From: VRUE01 sp963840565 | Lineage (GTDB): Bacteria; Actinomycetota; Thermoleophilia; Solirubrobacterales; 70-9 | Reading direction: 5' to 3' | Assembly (NCBI GenBank): GCA_963840565.1 | Contig: CAWIZH010000002.1 | Span: 434,001-498,000 of the forward strand | DNA: 64,000 bases | In this document: positions 40,326-48,696 of the stretch, piece by piece | Layout of the letters: each line of letters begins with the position of its first letter | Position numbering within the stretch: position 1 is the stretch's first letter | Made by a program: the position numbers and the translations under genes | Notes under the pieces: generated by a model | Told to the model about the DNA's origin: nothing | The model's database searches: none | What the model saw: only the letters and a program-made list of their open reading frames with translations

Positions 40326-40816
40326 GCGAAAGAGCGCTCGAGTCCGACCACGAGGCGCACTTGCGAGCGCTCGCCGACGGTGGCGTCGACTTCGTCGTGA
40401 TCGGGGGAATTGCGGTTATGGCGCACGGCTTTGTCCGGGCAACTGCCGATACCGACGTCACCGCAAACCCCGAGATGGGAAACCTGGAGCGCCTATCTGC
40501 GGTACTCACCGAGCTGGAGGCGGTTTTGCCTGGCGCCGACCCGCTCGCGGGTGACCCGGCGGGCGCTCGATCGCTCTCATACGGCGGCAACCCACGCTTC
40601 GAGACGAAACTTGGGCGGCTGCACGTCGTTCAGAGTCCCGCGGGCGCACCGGGCTACAAGGCGCTCGCAGAGAAAGCAATCGAGGTGGAGCTCGACGATT
40701 TGCGAATCCGTGTCTGCTCCTACGTGGACTTGATTGAGATGAAGAAGGCAACAGATCGCGATCAGGATCGCCTTGACCTCGCCGCCCTGCGCGACGCCCA
40801 GGGCGAGTCTGCCTGA
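40322..40816 (+). CDS. nucleotidyltransferase-fold protein (AbiEii/DUF6036-like)
   Basis: This 164-residue protein has the small nucleotidyltransferase pattern HLRALADGGVDFVVIGGIAVMAHGFVRATADTDVTA. The GG helix is followed by TxDxD-like Asp residues (TADTDVT, about residues 36-42). RVCSYVDLIEMKKATDRDQDRLDLAAL is typical of the domain's end. Such proteins act as toxins or antitoxin enzymes, for example tRNA- or protein-modifying. It is GTGA-coupled to the small upstream gene. With HigBA at 21.6 kb it is one of two toxin-antitoxin-like loci here. Confidence 0.75.
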   Translation: MSERALESDHEAHLRALADGGVDFVVIGGIAVMAHGFVRATADTDVTANPEMGNLERLSAVLTELEAVLPGADPLAGDPAGARSLSYGGNPRFETKLGRLHVVQSPAGAPGYKALAEKAIEVELDDLRIRVCSYVDLIEMKKATDRDQDRLDLAALRDAQGESA

Positions 40817-40841
40817 GCCTCCTCTCCTGGCTAGGAACCGG

Positions 40842-41606
40842 TCAGCTGGCGCCGGAAATCGCCGATTCGAGGTCTCCGGCGGAGCCAGGGGTCCCCAGGG
40901 TTTCGATTCCATTGGTTCCCGGGCCCTTGACGGCGAATGACGGCGTGCCGGTAAAGCCGAGCTTTTCGGCTTCGGCGGTCGTTGCCGCGACCTCGGCCAG
41001 AACGCGCTTGCTCTTGCGGTCGGCGTTCCACTTGGCGATGTCCGGCACGCCGGCGCCTTTGGCGATTGCGGTCAGAAAGGCGTCCGTCGCGTAGCCCGAG
41101 TCCTCGGCGCCCTGGTTTCTGTAGAAGAGCTCGACGAAGTTCCAGCCGCGGCCCTGTTCGCCGGCGGCGATTGCGGCGGCACCGGCGGGCGTCGACTGCG
41201 GGCCGATGATCGTGAAGTTGCGGAAGTCGATCTTGGCTTCGCCGCTTTGCACCTGGTTTTCGATCACCTGCGGCAGCACCTCTTCGGAGTAGCCCTTGCA
41301 GACCGGGCACTGCAGATCGCCGAACTCAAGCAACTTCACCTTGGCGCTCGGCTTGCCGAGGGTCATCCCATCCTGCGGGATGCCGTCCAGCAACTGGTTC
41401 ACGTCGTGCGTGTCGACGATGTTGCTCGCGTCGCCGCCCTTTCCGCCTTGGCTGACGACGACCACGACGGCGAGGATGACCAGAACGAGGAACCCAGCGG
41501 CGCTGCCGAGCTTGATCAGGCGCTGGCGGCGCTCGGCCGCGCCGGCTTGCTCGTCCTCACGCAGGCGCTCTTCGCGCCGCGCCTCCCTGTCGCGGCGCCC
41601 GCTCAT
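40842..41606 (-). CDS. DsbA-family thioredoxin-fold membrane-anchored oxidoreductase
   Basis: This 254-residue protein has a charged cytosolic start (SGRRDREARREERLREDEQ), one TM anchor (LIKLGSAAGFLVLVILAVVVVVS) and an extracytoplasmic DsbA/thioredoxin domain. The redox motif is CPVC in LLEFGDLQCPVCKGYSEEVLP (about residue 97), and the cis-Pro loop is GFTGTPSFAV. It should introduce disulphides into exported proteins, such as the many Cys-pair secreted proteins in this window. It overlaps the VKOR gene by 4 nt, which would reoxidise it. Confidence 0.9.
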   Translation of the reverse strand: MSGRRDREARREERLREDEQAGAAERRQRLIKLGSAAGFLVLVILAVVVVVSQGGKGGDASNIVDTHDVNQLLDGIPQDGMTLGKPSAKVKLLEFGDLQCPVCKGYSEEVLPQVIENQVQSGEAKIDFRNFTIIGPQSTPAGAAAIAAGEQGRGWNFVELFYRNQGAEDSGYATDAFLTAIAKGAGVPDIAKWNADRKSKRVLAEVAATTAEAEKLGFTGTPSFAVKGPGTNGIETLGTPGSAGDLESAISGAS

Positions 41607-42034
41607 CGTCGGCTACCTGCGTAGGCAAGCATTCGCGTCACATTAGTGACGAAGAGCAGGGTCATCAGCACCGCGCTGGCGACGCACCACTGGCAGATCG
41701 CGTCGATCGTGAACAGCTCCAGGTAGGTCAGGTAGAGGCTGAAGCCGAACCCGGCCAGCGCGACGACGAAGCCCACCATGCGCGCCGCGTCACCGCGCAG
41801 CAGCGCGCAGGCGAGCAGCACCACGTAGCCAGCGATGCCGAAGATCGCGACGTTGACGCCAAGCAGGTGCGAGTAGGAGCTTTCAGCGACGGTTTGGCAA
41901 CCGTGACCGCCGGCAATGCAGACAGGAGAGCCGCCGCCCGAGTCGGCGATCGCGATGTAGGTGGCGACGCCGACGCCGAAAGTCGCGAGAAAGGTGGCGA
42001 TGCCCCGCAATGTCCCCTCTGCCGGCACTCTCAT
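41603..42034 (-). CDS. VKOR-family disulphide-generating membrane protein
   Basis: This 143-residue protein has four TM helices and the VKOR cysteines: loop pair CIAGGHGCQTV (about residues 37-44) and active-site CQWC in TIDAICQWCVASAVLM (about residue 115), with the Ser in SSYSHLLGVNVAIFG. It passes electrons from the DsbA-like partner to quinone. Overlapping start/stop with the DsbA-like gene makes this a two-gene oxidative folding operon, the actinobacterial substitute for DsbB. Confidence 0.92.
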   Translation of the reverse strand: MRVPAEGTLRGIATFLATFGVGVATYIAIADSGGGSPVCIAGGHGCQTVAESSYSHLLGVNVAIFGIAGYVVLLACALLRGDAARMVGFVVALAGFGFSLYLTYLELFTIDAICQWCVASAVLMTLLFVTNVTRMLAYAGSRR

Positions 42035-42073
42035 CGTTGGGGACCGTATTGGAACTGCCTGTGTGGAACCTAA

Positions 42074-42187
42074 GGGCCTGTTCCGGTAGGGGTTCCACTT
42101 AACTTTTTGGATCGAGACGCACTGGCTGGCGCCTCAAGGTGTACGCCCAAAAAGTACAAGACGTTCCACCCCTACCGGAACAGGCCC
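42074..42187. repeat. 114-nt long-palindrome element, copy 2
   Basis: It has the same length as copy 1. Perfect 20-bp arms (42074-42093 GGGCCTGTTCCGGTAGGGGT; 42168-42187), identical inner blocks TCCACTTAACTTTTT and AAAAAGTACAAGACGTTCC, and a 40-nt centre containing GCTGGCGCCTC. The outer arm bases differ from copy 1 but stay complementary. The right arm includes the last codons and stop of the hydrolase gene. Confidence 0.85.
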
Positions 42188-43014
42188 TGAGCGTCGATGA
42201 AGGCCGACATTTCGCGCGAGAGCCGGCCTCCTTGCCAGGCCAGCGGCGACTGGCCCTCCGCCTCGCTGATCAAGCGCCCTCGTGGCAGGCGCTCCGCATA
42301 TTCACGGGCGATCGCGTAGGGATGACCTGGGTCCGCGCGGTCGTGGCTGGCGACGACGAGGGTTGGGATGTCGAGGCTCGCCAGGTCCGCGAGAGAGCCG
42401 AAGGGTCGTGAGCGCGGCACCTCGCGCAGGGCAGCCACAAGGGCGTCGAGATGGCGGTGGCGCAGCATCCGTTCGCGGGTGAAGCGTAGGACCGAGTCGC
42501 GCCAGGTGGAGTCGATCCCTTGCCCGCGGTCGATGTAGTCGACGAAGCCATCGATGCCGTCGTCCTCCAGTGCCGCGGCCAAGCCGTCCCAGTACCGCAG
42601 CGACTCGGCCGCGATGCTGCCGGTGTAGGTCGGCCCGATCGCGACCAGTCCAGCGACCCGGTTGGGATGGCGCAAGGCGTAGGAGACGGCGGTGTGGGCT
42701 CCCATCGAGTGGCCGGCGAGGATAAAAGGTCCCTCGCCCACCTCGCCGGCAACCAGCCTCTCCAGATCCTCGACCAGCTCCGGGTATCCATAACCCTGGC
42801 CGGCCGGCGCCGGGTCTGACTCGCCGTGCCCGCGCGCGTCATAAGCGATCACCCTGTGGCCGTCGCGCTCCAGCCTGCGCGAGCCGTGGACAACCGAGCG
42901 GCGGGTCGCGGTGATGCCGTGACAGAGCACGACCGGTGGCCCCTCCCCCGTCTTCTCGCCGCGGATCGTGGGACCGGCGCCGCTGCTGAACGCGGTCGCC
43001 CCCGCCGGCATCAA
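42172..43014 (-). CDS. alpha/beta hydrolase
   Basis: This 280-residue alpha/beta hydrolase has the oxyanion region VVLCHGITATRRSVVHGS, nucleophile elbow ILAGHSMGAHTAVSYALRHP (Ser about 110), acid region TLVVASHDRADPGHPYAIAREYAERLP, and a C-terminal region SEAEGQSPLAWQGGRLSREMSAF. In that region the usual catalytic His (expected after SEAEG) is not obvious and reads Q. Substrate is unknown. It overlaps the peroxiredoxin gene by 4 nt. Its stop lies within the palindromic element. Confidence 0.83.
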   Translation of the reverse strand: MMPAGATAFSSGAGPTIRGEKTGEGPPVVLCHGITATRRSVVHGSRRLERDGHRVIAYDARGHGESDPAPAGQGYGYPELVEDLERLVAGEVGEGPFILAGHSMGAHTAVSYALRHPNRVAGLVAIGPTYTGSIAAESLRYWDGLAAALEDDGIDGFVDYIDRGQGIDSTWRDSVLRFTRERMLRHRHLDALVAALREVPRSRPFGSLADLASLDIPTLVVASHDRADPGHPYAIAREYAERLPRGRLISEAEGQSPLAWQGGRLSREMSAFIDAQGLFR

Positions 43015-43463
43015 CCGACGGCGGAGACTGCCTGCTCGAGATCGTCGACGGACTCGAAGCTGAGCCCGACCAGCGTCACCTTGCGGTGGCGGACGATTCC
43101 CTCCTCGTCGATGACGAAGATTGCGCGCCGCACCATCGGGCCGGCGAGCACTCCGTAGGCTTTGGCGACCGCCTTGTCCTCGTCGGCGAGAAGCGGCACG
43201 TTGAGGCTCTTCTCCTGGGTGAAGCGCTCGTGAGACTCGACCGACTGCGGCGAGATCCCGAGCACGTCGGCGCCAAGCTGGTCGAGGCGATCGCCCTGGT
43301 CGCGGTAGGAGCAGAACTGCTTGGTGCAGACTGCCGTGAAGTCGCCCGGGTAGAAGGCGAGGACGAGCTTGCGCCCGCGGTAATCAGAGAGCTTGTAGGT
43401 CTTGCCGCCCGTGCCCGGCAGCTCGAAATCCGGTGCCGCGTCGCCTACGTCAACCTTGGCCAT
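43011..43463 (-). CDS. bcp: Bcp/PrxQ-type peroxiredoxin
   Basis: This 150-residue thiol peroxidase has the peroxidatic site LAFYPGDFTAVCTKQFCSYRDQ (PxxxTxxC; Cys about 46), with a second Cys five residues later as in PrxQ. The chain then has VLGISPQSVESHERFTQEKSLNVPLLADEDKAVAKAYGV and RRAIFVIDEEGIVRHRKV. It reduces hydrogen peroxide and organic hydroperoxides with thioredoxin. The first gene of a two-gene unit with the hydrolase. Confidence 0.93.
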   Translation of the reverse strand: MAKVDVGDAAPDFELPGTGGKTYKLSDYRGRKLVLAFYPGDFTAVCTKQFCSYRDQGDRLDQLGADVLGISPQSVESHERFTQEKSLNVPLLADEDKAVAKAYGVLAGPMVRRAIFVIDEEGIVRHRKVTLVGLSFESVDDLEQAVSAVG

Positions 43464-43481
43464 GGCCCCAGACTAGTGCAG

Positions 43482-44153
43482 CTAGCCTTTTTCGATCGTC
43501 ATCTTTTCGATCAGGACCGTCTGTTTCGGCGTTCCTTCTGGGTCTTCTGGGTCGCCCAGTTTTTCGATCTTGGTGACGACGTCGTAGCCCTTGTCGACCT
43601 TGCCGACCAGCGCGTATTCGGGTGGCAGGCCCGCGTCCGCGGCTGTGACCACGTAGAACTGGCTGCCGGAGCGGCCCGGCGGATCGACTTCGGTCTTCGC
43701 CATCGCGACGATGCCTTTGGTGTAGGAGAGGTTCGCGGGCGGCTTCTCATCGACGGTATAGCCAGGCCCTCCGGAGCCGTTGCCAAGCGGATCGCCACCT
43801 TGGATCACGAAGCCCGGCACGACCCTGTGGAAGGTGAGGTCGTCGTAGAAGCTTTTTTCGACCAGGTAGGCGAACGAGTTGACCGTCTTCGGCGCCCGGG
43901 TCGAGTCGAGCGCGATATCGAACGTGCCACAGCTCGTCTGCACGACCGCGGTCAGCTTTTCGCCCTGCTTCACCGTTTGCGGCGGCGCCTTGAGGCTGAC
44001 CTGCTTGGGCTTCGGCGCTTCGACTTCCTTGCAGCCGTTGGTGCTCGCCGCGGTCGCGGTCGAGTCGCTGCTCTCGTCGCTTCCGCCGCAGCCGCCGAGG
44101 ATCGCCGCGATGGCGCCGATCGCAAGCAAGGCGAAGACGGCACGGACGGTCAT
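43482..44153 (-). CDS. cyclophilin-type peptidyl-prolyl isomerase lipoprotein
   Basis: This 223-residue exported isomerase starts at ATG 44153 (44177 possible). A lipoprotein signal (FALLAIGAIAAILGGC, lipobox LGGC) tethers it to the membrane. The cyclophilin core shows TFDIALDSTRAPKTVNSFAYLVEKSFYDDLTFHRVVPGFVIQGGDPLGNGSGGPGY, then SGSQFYVVTAADAGLPPEYALVGKVDKGYDVV. It would assist folding of exported proteins. It lies 18 nt from the peroxiredoxin start on the same strand. Confidence 0.9.
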   Translation of the reverse strand: MTVRAVFALLAIGAIAAILGGCGGSDESSDSTATAASTNGCKEVEAPKPKQVSLKAPPQTVKQGEKLTAVVQTSCGTFDIALDSTRAPKTVNSFAYLVEKSFYDDLTFHRVVPGFVIQGGDPLGNGSGGPGYTVDEKPPANLSYTKGIVAMAKTEVDPPGRSGSQFYVVTAADAGLPPEYALVGKVDKGYDVVTKIEKLGDPEDPEGTPKQTVLIEKMTIEKG

Positions 44154-44232
44154 GCGGCGGTCGGTCCCCTCCTGCATCGGCGGCAAGCCTAGAACATCGA
44201 GCGGCGCCGGCCGTGCTTGCGATGATCGGGCC

Positions 44233-44724
44233 ATGCGCCCCCCGCCACTGACCCCGCTGGCAGCCGCGGTGCTCCACGTGCCCGTCCCCGAGCGCGCCCT
44301 CGTGGTTGAGTGCGGCGACGGTGACGCGGTCCTCTTCCTCGCTCGCGAGTTCCCCGCGGCGCGGGTCCGCGGCGCTGACTCCTCAGCGGACCTTGTTCGT
44401 GCCGCCAGCGCCCGGGTCGGCCTCGACCCCGAAGGCCGGGTCGCCTTCAAGCCCGGCAAGCCCGGCGGCCTCCCTTACCCCGATGGCTTCTTTGACCTGG
44501 TCGCGCAAGTCGACGGTCGCCCGGCCGCGGGCGAGATCGCCCGGGTGCTGCGCCCGGGCGGATACCTGGTCCGTGCCAACTCGCGGCCGCCAAGGTTTCT
44601 CGCCGCGATCAGAGAGAGCCTGCTGCGACGGCGCCTGGCGAGCCGAGGGTTCGTTGCCGTCGAAGAGGACGAGGCCGGCAACGGCAACTTCTTCGTCGCC
44701 CGGCTCGACGACGGCGACGCTTAG
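44233..44724 (+). CDS. small SAM-dependent methyltransferase-like protein
   Basis: This 163-residue Rossmann-fold methyltransferase of reduced size has ALVVECGDGDAVLFLAREFPAARVRGADSSADLV (SAM loop), GLPYPDGFFDLVAQVDGRPAAGEIARVLRPGGYLVRANSR. The short C-terminus lacks most of the usual three last strands. Substrate is unknown. It lies 26 nt upstream of the DAG kinase-like gene on the same strand and probably leads the DAGK-murT-methyltransferase-gatD operon. Confidence 0.75.
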   Translation: MRPPPLTPLAAAVLHVPVPERALVVECGDGDAVLFLAREFPAARVRGADSSADLVRAASARVGLDPEGRVAFKPGKPGGLPYPDGFFDLVAQVDGRPAAGEIARVLRPGGYLVRANSRPPRFLAAIRESLLRRRLASRGFVAVEEDEAGNGNFFVARLDDGDA

Positions 44725-44750
44725 CGCTGCTCCGATTAGGCTGCGGCCGG

Positions 44751-45647
44751 ATGGAGATCGAGGGCATGCCACTGACGCTGCTGGTCAACCCGCACTCGGC
44801 TCACGGTCGCACGCTGAAGCTGCTGCCCAAGGTCGAGCAGGAGCTGGACGCACGGCGGATTCCCTTCCGGGTCGAGCGCACGCGCGGGCTCGAGGACGGC
44901 GTCGAGCGGGCTTTGCGGGCGGTCGAGGCGGCCGAGGTCCCGGTGGTGATCAGCGGCGACGGCTTGCTCGGCGCGGTCGGCGGCGCGATGGCGGGCTCCG
45001 ATACGCCGCTGGGGATCGTGCCCGGCGGTCGCGGCAACGATCTCGCCCGGGTTCTTGGCATTCCCGACGACCCGGTTGCAGCCGTCGCCGTCATCGCCGC
45101 CGGCCAGAGTCGCCGCATCGACGTCGGCGAGGCCAACGGCAAGCGCTTCCTCGGCATCGTCAGCATCGGCTTCGACTCCGAAGCGAATCGCATCGCCAAC
45201 GAGACCAGTTTCCTGCGCGGCAACCTCGTCTATGCCTACGCCGCCCTGCTCACTCTGCTCACCTGGAAACCGGGCCGGTTCACCGTGCGGGCCGGCGAGG
45301 AACGCGTTCGCTTCACCGGCTACTCGGTCTCGGTCGCCAACAACCGTGCCTTCGGCGGCGGCATGTTCATCGCCCCCGACGCCGAGCTCGACGATGGCGA
45401 GTTCGACATCGTCACCGTCGGCGAGGTCGGCAAGCTGCGCTTCGTGAGTAACCTGCCGAAGGTGTTCAAGGGCACCCACGTTGACGAGGACGAGGTGCGC
45501 GTCTTCCGGGCCTCGCAGCTGGAATTGACCGCCAGCCGGCCCTTTCCCGTCTTCGCCGACGGCGAGCACCTGACCGACCTCCCCGCTTCGCTGCGGGTCC
45601 TGCCGCGCGCCCTCAGCGTCCTTGTGCCGCCCGCGGCCGGGGCTTGA
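44751..45647 (+). CDS. DAG kinase-family lipid kinase
   Basis: This 298-residue soluble kinase of the DagK/YegS family has LLVNPHSAHGRTLKLLPKVEQELDARRIPFRV, VVISGDGLLGAVGGAM (GDG nucleotide loop), PLGIVPGGRGNDLARVLGIP, LGIVSIGFDSEANRIANETSF and ANNRAFGGGMFIAPDAELDDGEFDIV. All catalytic Asp/Gly positions of the family are present. It phosphorylates a lipid, perhaps recycled diacylglycerol. Its TGA overlaps a TTG that may start murT. Association with murT-gatD suggests envelope lipid metabolism. Confidence 0.88.
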   Translation: MEIEGMPLTLLVNPHSAHGRTLKLLPKVEQELDARRIPFRVERTRGLEDGVERALRAVEAAEVPVVISGDGLLGAVGGAMAGSDTPLGIVPGGRGNDLARVLGIPDDPVAAVAVIAAGQSRRIDVGEANGKRFLGIVSIGFDSEANRIANETSFLRGNLVYAYAALLTLLTWKPGRFTVRAGEERVRFTGYSVSVANNRAFGGGMFIAPDAELDDGEFDIVTVGEVGKLRFVSNLPKVFKGTHVDEDEVRVFRASQLELTASRPFPVFADGEHLTDLPASLRVLPRALSVLVPPAAGA

Positions 45648-47066
45648 GCGGCCTTGGCGCCCGGCGCAGGATCACGCTCGGCGCTCGAACGGAGCCCTGT
45701 TCGGCGCCAAGCTGACCGCGGCGCGCGCGATCGGAGCCGCCAGCCGCGCCAGCGGCCGCGGCGGCGGCACGACGCTGCCTGGCCGCGTCCTGCTGCGCAT
45801 GGAACCCGAGGCATTGCGCCGGCTGGGTAAGCGGCTGGACCGCGGTACGACGGTGATCAGCGCGACCAACGGCAAGACGACGACGGCGGGAATGGTCGCC
45901 GCCATGCTCGAGGCCGACGGGCGCCACCCGGTCCACAACCGGGCGGGATCGAACATGACCTGGGGCGTCGCCACGGCGCTGCTCGAGCAGCGCGGCAGCG
46001 AGGGCCTGTTCGAGGTCGACGAGGCCTGGCTCTCGCAGGTCTCGGCCCAGCTCGATCCCTCCGTGATGGTGCTCGGCAACCTCTTCCGCGACCAGCTCGA
46101 TCGCTACGGCGAGATCGAGACGCTGGCGGAGGACTGGGCCAAGACCGTGGCGGCAAGGGCCGGGCGCACGCGCTTCGTGCTCAACGCCGACGATCCGGCG
46201 ATCGCCGACCTCGGCCGCGACGAGGCCGGGGAGCGGCGCGACGGAGTCACCTATTTCGGGATCGAGGACGCCTCGCACGCCCTGCCCGAGCTCCAGCACG
46301 CCTTCGACGCCAAGCACTGCCGGCGCTGCGGTCACCCATACGTTTACGAGCGCGCTTTCGTCGGCCACCTGGGCCACTACTCCTGCGCCAATTGCGGTGC
46401 CCGGCGCCCGGCGCCCGATCGTCGCCGCGACCGCGATCGAGCTGCACGGCATGGAGGGCTCGCTGGTGACCCTGCGCACCGCCGGCGGCGAGCTGCGCCT
46501 GGAGCTGCCGCTGCCCGGCCTCTACAACGTCTACAACGCGCTCGCGGCAGTGGCGGCCGCGCTCGAGCTCGGCGTCGCGGCGGAGCGGATCTCCCCCGCC
46601 CTCGCCGAGATGCGGGCTGCCTTCGGCCGGGTCGAGACGATCGAGGTCGCCGACAAGCGGCTCTCGATCCTGCTGATCAAGAATCCAGCCGGCGCCAACG
46701 AGGTCCTGCGCACGCTGCTGCTCGAGGCCGGCGAGGACGGTCTCGACCTCTGGCTCGGTCTCAACGATCGGATCGCGGACGGGCGCGACGTCTCCTGGAT
46801 TTGGGACGCGGATTTCGAGCTGCTCGAGGGCGCCGTGCGGCGCGTGGTCTGCGCCGGCGCACGGGCGCCGGAGATGGCGCTGCGGCTCAAATACGCGGGC
46901 TGGCCGGCGGAGGCGATCGAGGTCGTGCCCGAGATCGGACCCTCGCTCGACCAGGCGCGTCTCCGCCGCTTCGGGGCGCCTTTTCGCTCTGCCCACCTAC
47001 ACCGCCCTGCTCGAGCTGCGCAAGCTGCTCGCCGATCGCGGCCTCGCCAAGGAGTTCTGGCGATGA
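45644..47066 (+). CDS. murT: lipid II isoglutaminyl synthase subunit MurT, frameshifted
   Basis: MurT, with GatD, amidates the D-Glu of lipid II. Visible parts are the Mur-ligase P-loop VISATNGKTTTAGMVAAMLEADG, GSNMTWGVATALLEQ, EVDEAWLSQVSAQLDPSVMVLGNLFRDQLDRYGEIETLAEDWA, a Cys4 zinc ribbon (CRRCGHPYVYERAFVGHLGHYSCANCG), and the C-terminal DUF1727 domain (LSILLIKNPAGANEVLRTLL; LWLGLNDRIADGRDVSWIWDADFE; LPTYTALLELRKLLADRG). Shifts occur near 45700, 46400 and 46960. The TTG 45644 start, overlapping the kinase stop, is uncertain. Expected length is about 470 residues. Confidence 0.85.
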
Positions 47067-47795
47067 GCGAGCTGATCTGGCACGAAGTCGAGTGCGGCGG
47101 CTACACCGCCGACCTGCCGCTCTGGGAGGAGCTCGCCGATGCCCTCGGTGAGGAAGAGCCGATCATGGAGCTTGGCTGCGGCGCCGGGCGGGTAACGCTG
47201 CACCTCGCCGAGCGCGGTGCTCATCTCGTCATCGGCCTCGACCGGGACCGCGACCTGGTCGAAGCGATCTGGGAAAGGGGCCTTGGGACCAACGCCGACG
47301 CCGAGCACATCGACGTCCGCGATCTCGACTTCTTCGCCACCCGCTTCGGCCTCGTGCTGGCGCCGATGCAGTTGATCCAGCTGCTCGAGGACAGCGAGGC
47401 GCGGGCCGCCTGCCTCGCTTGCGCCGTCCACAACATGAAACCGGGTGCCCGCGCCGCCTTCGCGATCGTCGAGGAGATGCCCGCCGCTTTCCCCGAGGGC
47501 GCCCTGCCGCCGCTGCCGGACGTGCGCCAGGTCGAAGGCTGGATCTACTCCAGCCTGCCGCTGGAGCCGGTGCTCGACGAGGACTCGATCCTCCTGCGCC
47601 GCCTGCGCCAGACCGTCGACCCCGAGGGCAAGATGAGCGACGAGCTGAACGAGATCGAGCTGCAAATGCTCTCCGCCGAGACGCTCGAAGAGGAGGCGCT
47701 CGAGGTCGGACCTGCGGCCCGCCGGCCGACGCCAGATCCCGGCCACCGAAGCCCACGTCGGCTCGACCGTCGTGCTCCTGGAGAAGGAGATCTGA
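47063..47795 (+). CDS. SAM-dependent methyltransferase inserted between murT and gatD, frameshifted
   Basis: This protein of about 243 residues starts at ATG 47063, overlapping the murT stop. It has a class I methyltransferase core: PIMELGCGAGRVTLHLAERGAHLVIGLDRDRDLVEAI, IDVRDLDFFATRFGLVLAPMQLIQLLED, MKPGARAAFAIVEEMP. A beta-rich C-terminus follows with a one-base shift near 47708, after which it reads IPATEAHVGSTVVLLEKEI. Its stop overlaps the gatD start (TGATG). Translational coupling on both sides argues for a role in the same envelope process, but the substrate is unknown. Confidence 0.8.
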
Positions 47796-48532
47796 TGGAG
47801 CTGCGGCTGCTGGCGCTCTACCCCGAGCAGATGAACATCTACGCCGACCGCGGCAACATCATCTTCCTGCAGCGGCGCTGCGAGTGGCGCGGCATCGGCT
47901 TTGAGTACGCGGCCGCTGGACCCGGCGATCGCTTCGATCCCGCCGCCCACGACTTGATCTACATCGGCGGCGGCCAGGATCGCGACCAGCGCGCCGTCGC
48001 CGCCGACATGGTTGAGAGCAAGCGGGGGGCGCTCGCGGCCGCCGCGGACGATGGCGCCGTCGTGCTCGCCGTCTGCGGTGGCTACCAGCTGCTCGGCCAC
48101 AGCTACGAGCTGGGTGACGAGCGCCTGCCGGGCCTCGGCCTGGCCGACCTGGAGACCGTGCGCAAGCCCGGCCCGCGCCTGATCGGTAACGTCGCGATCG
48201 AGGTCGACCTCGGCGGCGGCCCACAGACCGTGGCCGGCTTCGAGAACCACGGCGGGCGCACCCACCTGGGCCGCGAGACCAGGCCCCTTGGCCGGGTGCT
48301 CAAGGGGTTCGGCAACAACGGCGAGGACGGGCTCGAGGGCGTCCACCGCGACAACCTGATCGGCACCTACCTGCACGGCCCGCTGCTGCCCAAGAACGCC
48401 TGGCTTGCCGACCACCTGATCGTTCTCGCCCTCGAGCGCCGCTACGGCACTCGTCCAGACCTGGAGCCGCTCGACGACAGCCTGGAGCGGGCCGCCCACG
48501 AGTCGGCCCGCGGCGCCGCGCTCTCGGCCTAG
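47795..48532 (+). CDS. gatD: lipid II isoglutaminyl synthase glutaminase subunit GatD
   Basis: This 245-residue CobB/CobQ-like class I glutamine amidotransferase supplies ammonia to MurT. It has LRLLALYPEQMNIYADRGNIIFLQRRCEWRG, the nucleophile Cys in VVLAVCGGYQLLGHSYELG (about residue 94), HGGRTHLGRETRPLGRV and the catalytic His in LIGTYLHGPLLPKNAWLADHLI. This is the GatD signature of Gram-positive murT-gatD operons. The stop lies in the outer arm of a nested terminator shared with the convergent dut gene. Confidence 0.93.
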   Translation: MELRLLALYPEQMNIYADRGNIIFLQRRCEWRGIGFEYAAAGPGDRFDPAAHDLIYIGGGQDRDQRAVAADMVESKRGALAAAADDGAVVLAVCGGYQLLGHSYELGDERLPGLGLADLETVRKPGPRLIGNVAIEVDLGGGPQTVAGFENHGGRTHLGRETRPLGRVLKGFGNNGEDGLEGVHRDNLIGTYLHGPLLPKNAWLADHLIVLALERRYGTRPDLEPLDDSLERAAHESARGAALSA

Positions 48533-48696
48533 GAGGGTCTGGCGAAACCCTCGCGCACGTCTGGCGGCGGCGGACACTGCGCGTTACGGCGTCCTCAGTC
48601 GGCCAAATAGCGCTGCTATTCGGCCTCCCTGCGTCCTTGTCCCGCTTGGTCCGGCGCTCGCCAGCCGCCCACGCGGGTTTCGCCAGACCCTCCTAG
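48529..48696. terminator. nested convergent terminator element, copy 3
   Basis: Perfect 22-bp outer arms (48529-48550 beginning CTAGGAGGGTCTGG; 48675-48696) contain the stop codons of both gatD and dut. Inside, the core at 48588-48649 is GGCGTCCTCAGTCG, a hairpin GGCCAAATAGC-GCT-GCTATTCGGCC, CTCCCTGCGTCCTTG, 4 nt, GCTTGG. The inner stem sequence differs from copies 1 and 2, but the flanks are identical. Confidence 0.82.

Noticed and set aside
42034..42073. Promoter-like reading of the AT-rich T-run in the 114-nt element
   Set aside because: The TTAACTTTTT block pairs with the other half of the palindrome and lacks a partner box at normal spacing, so I treat it as structure rather than promoter.
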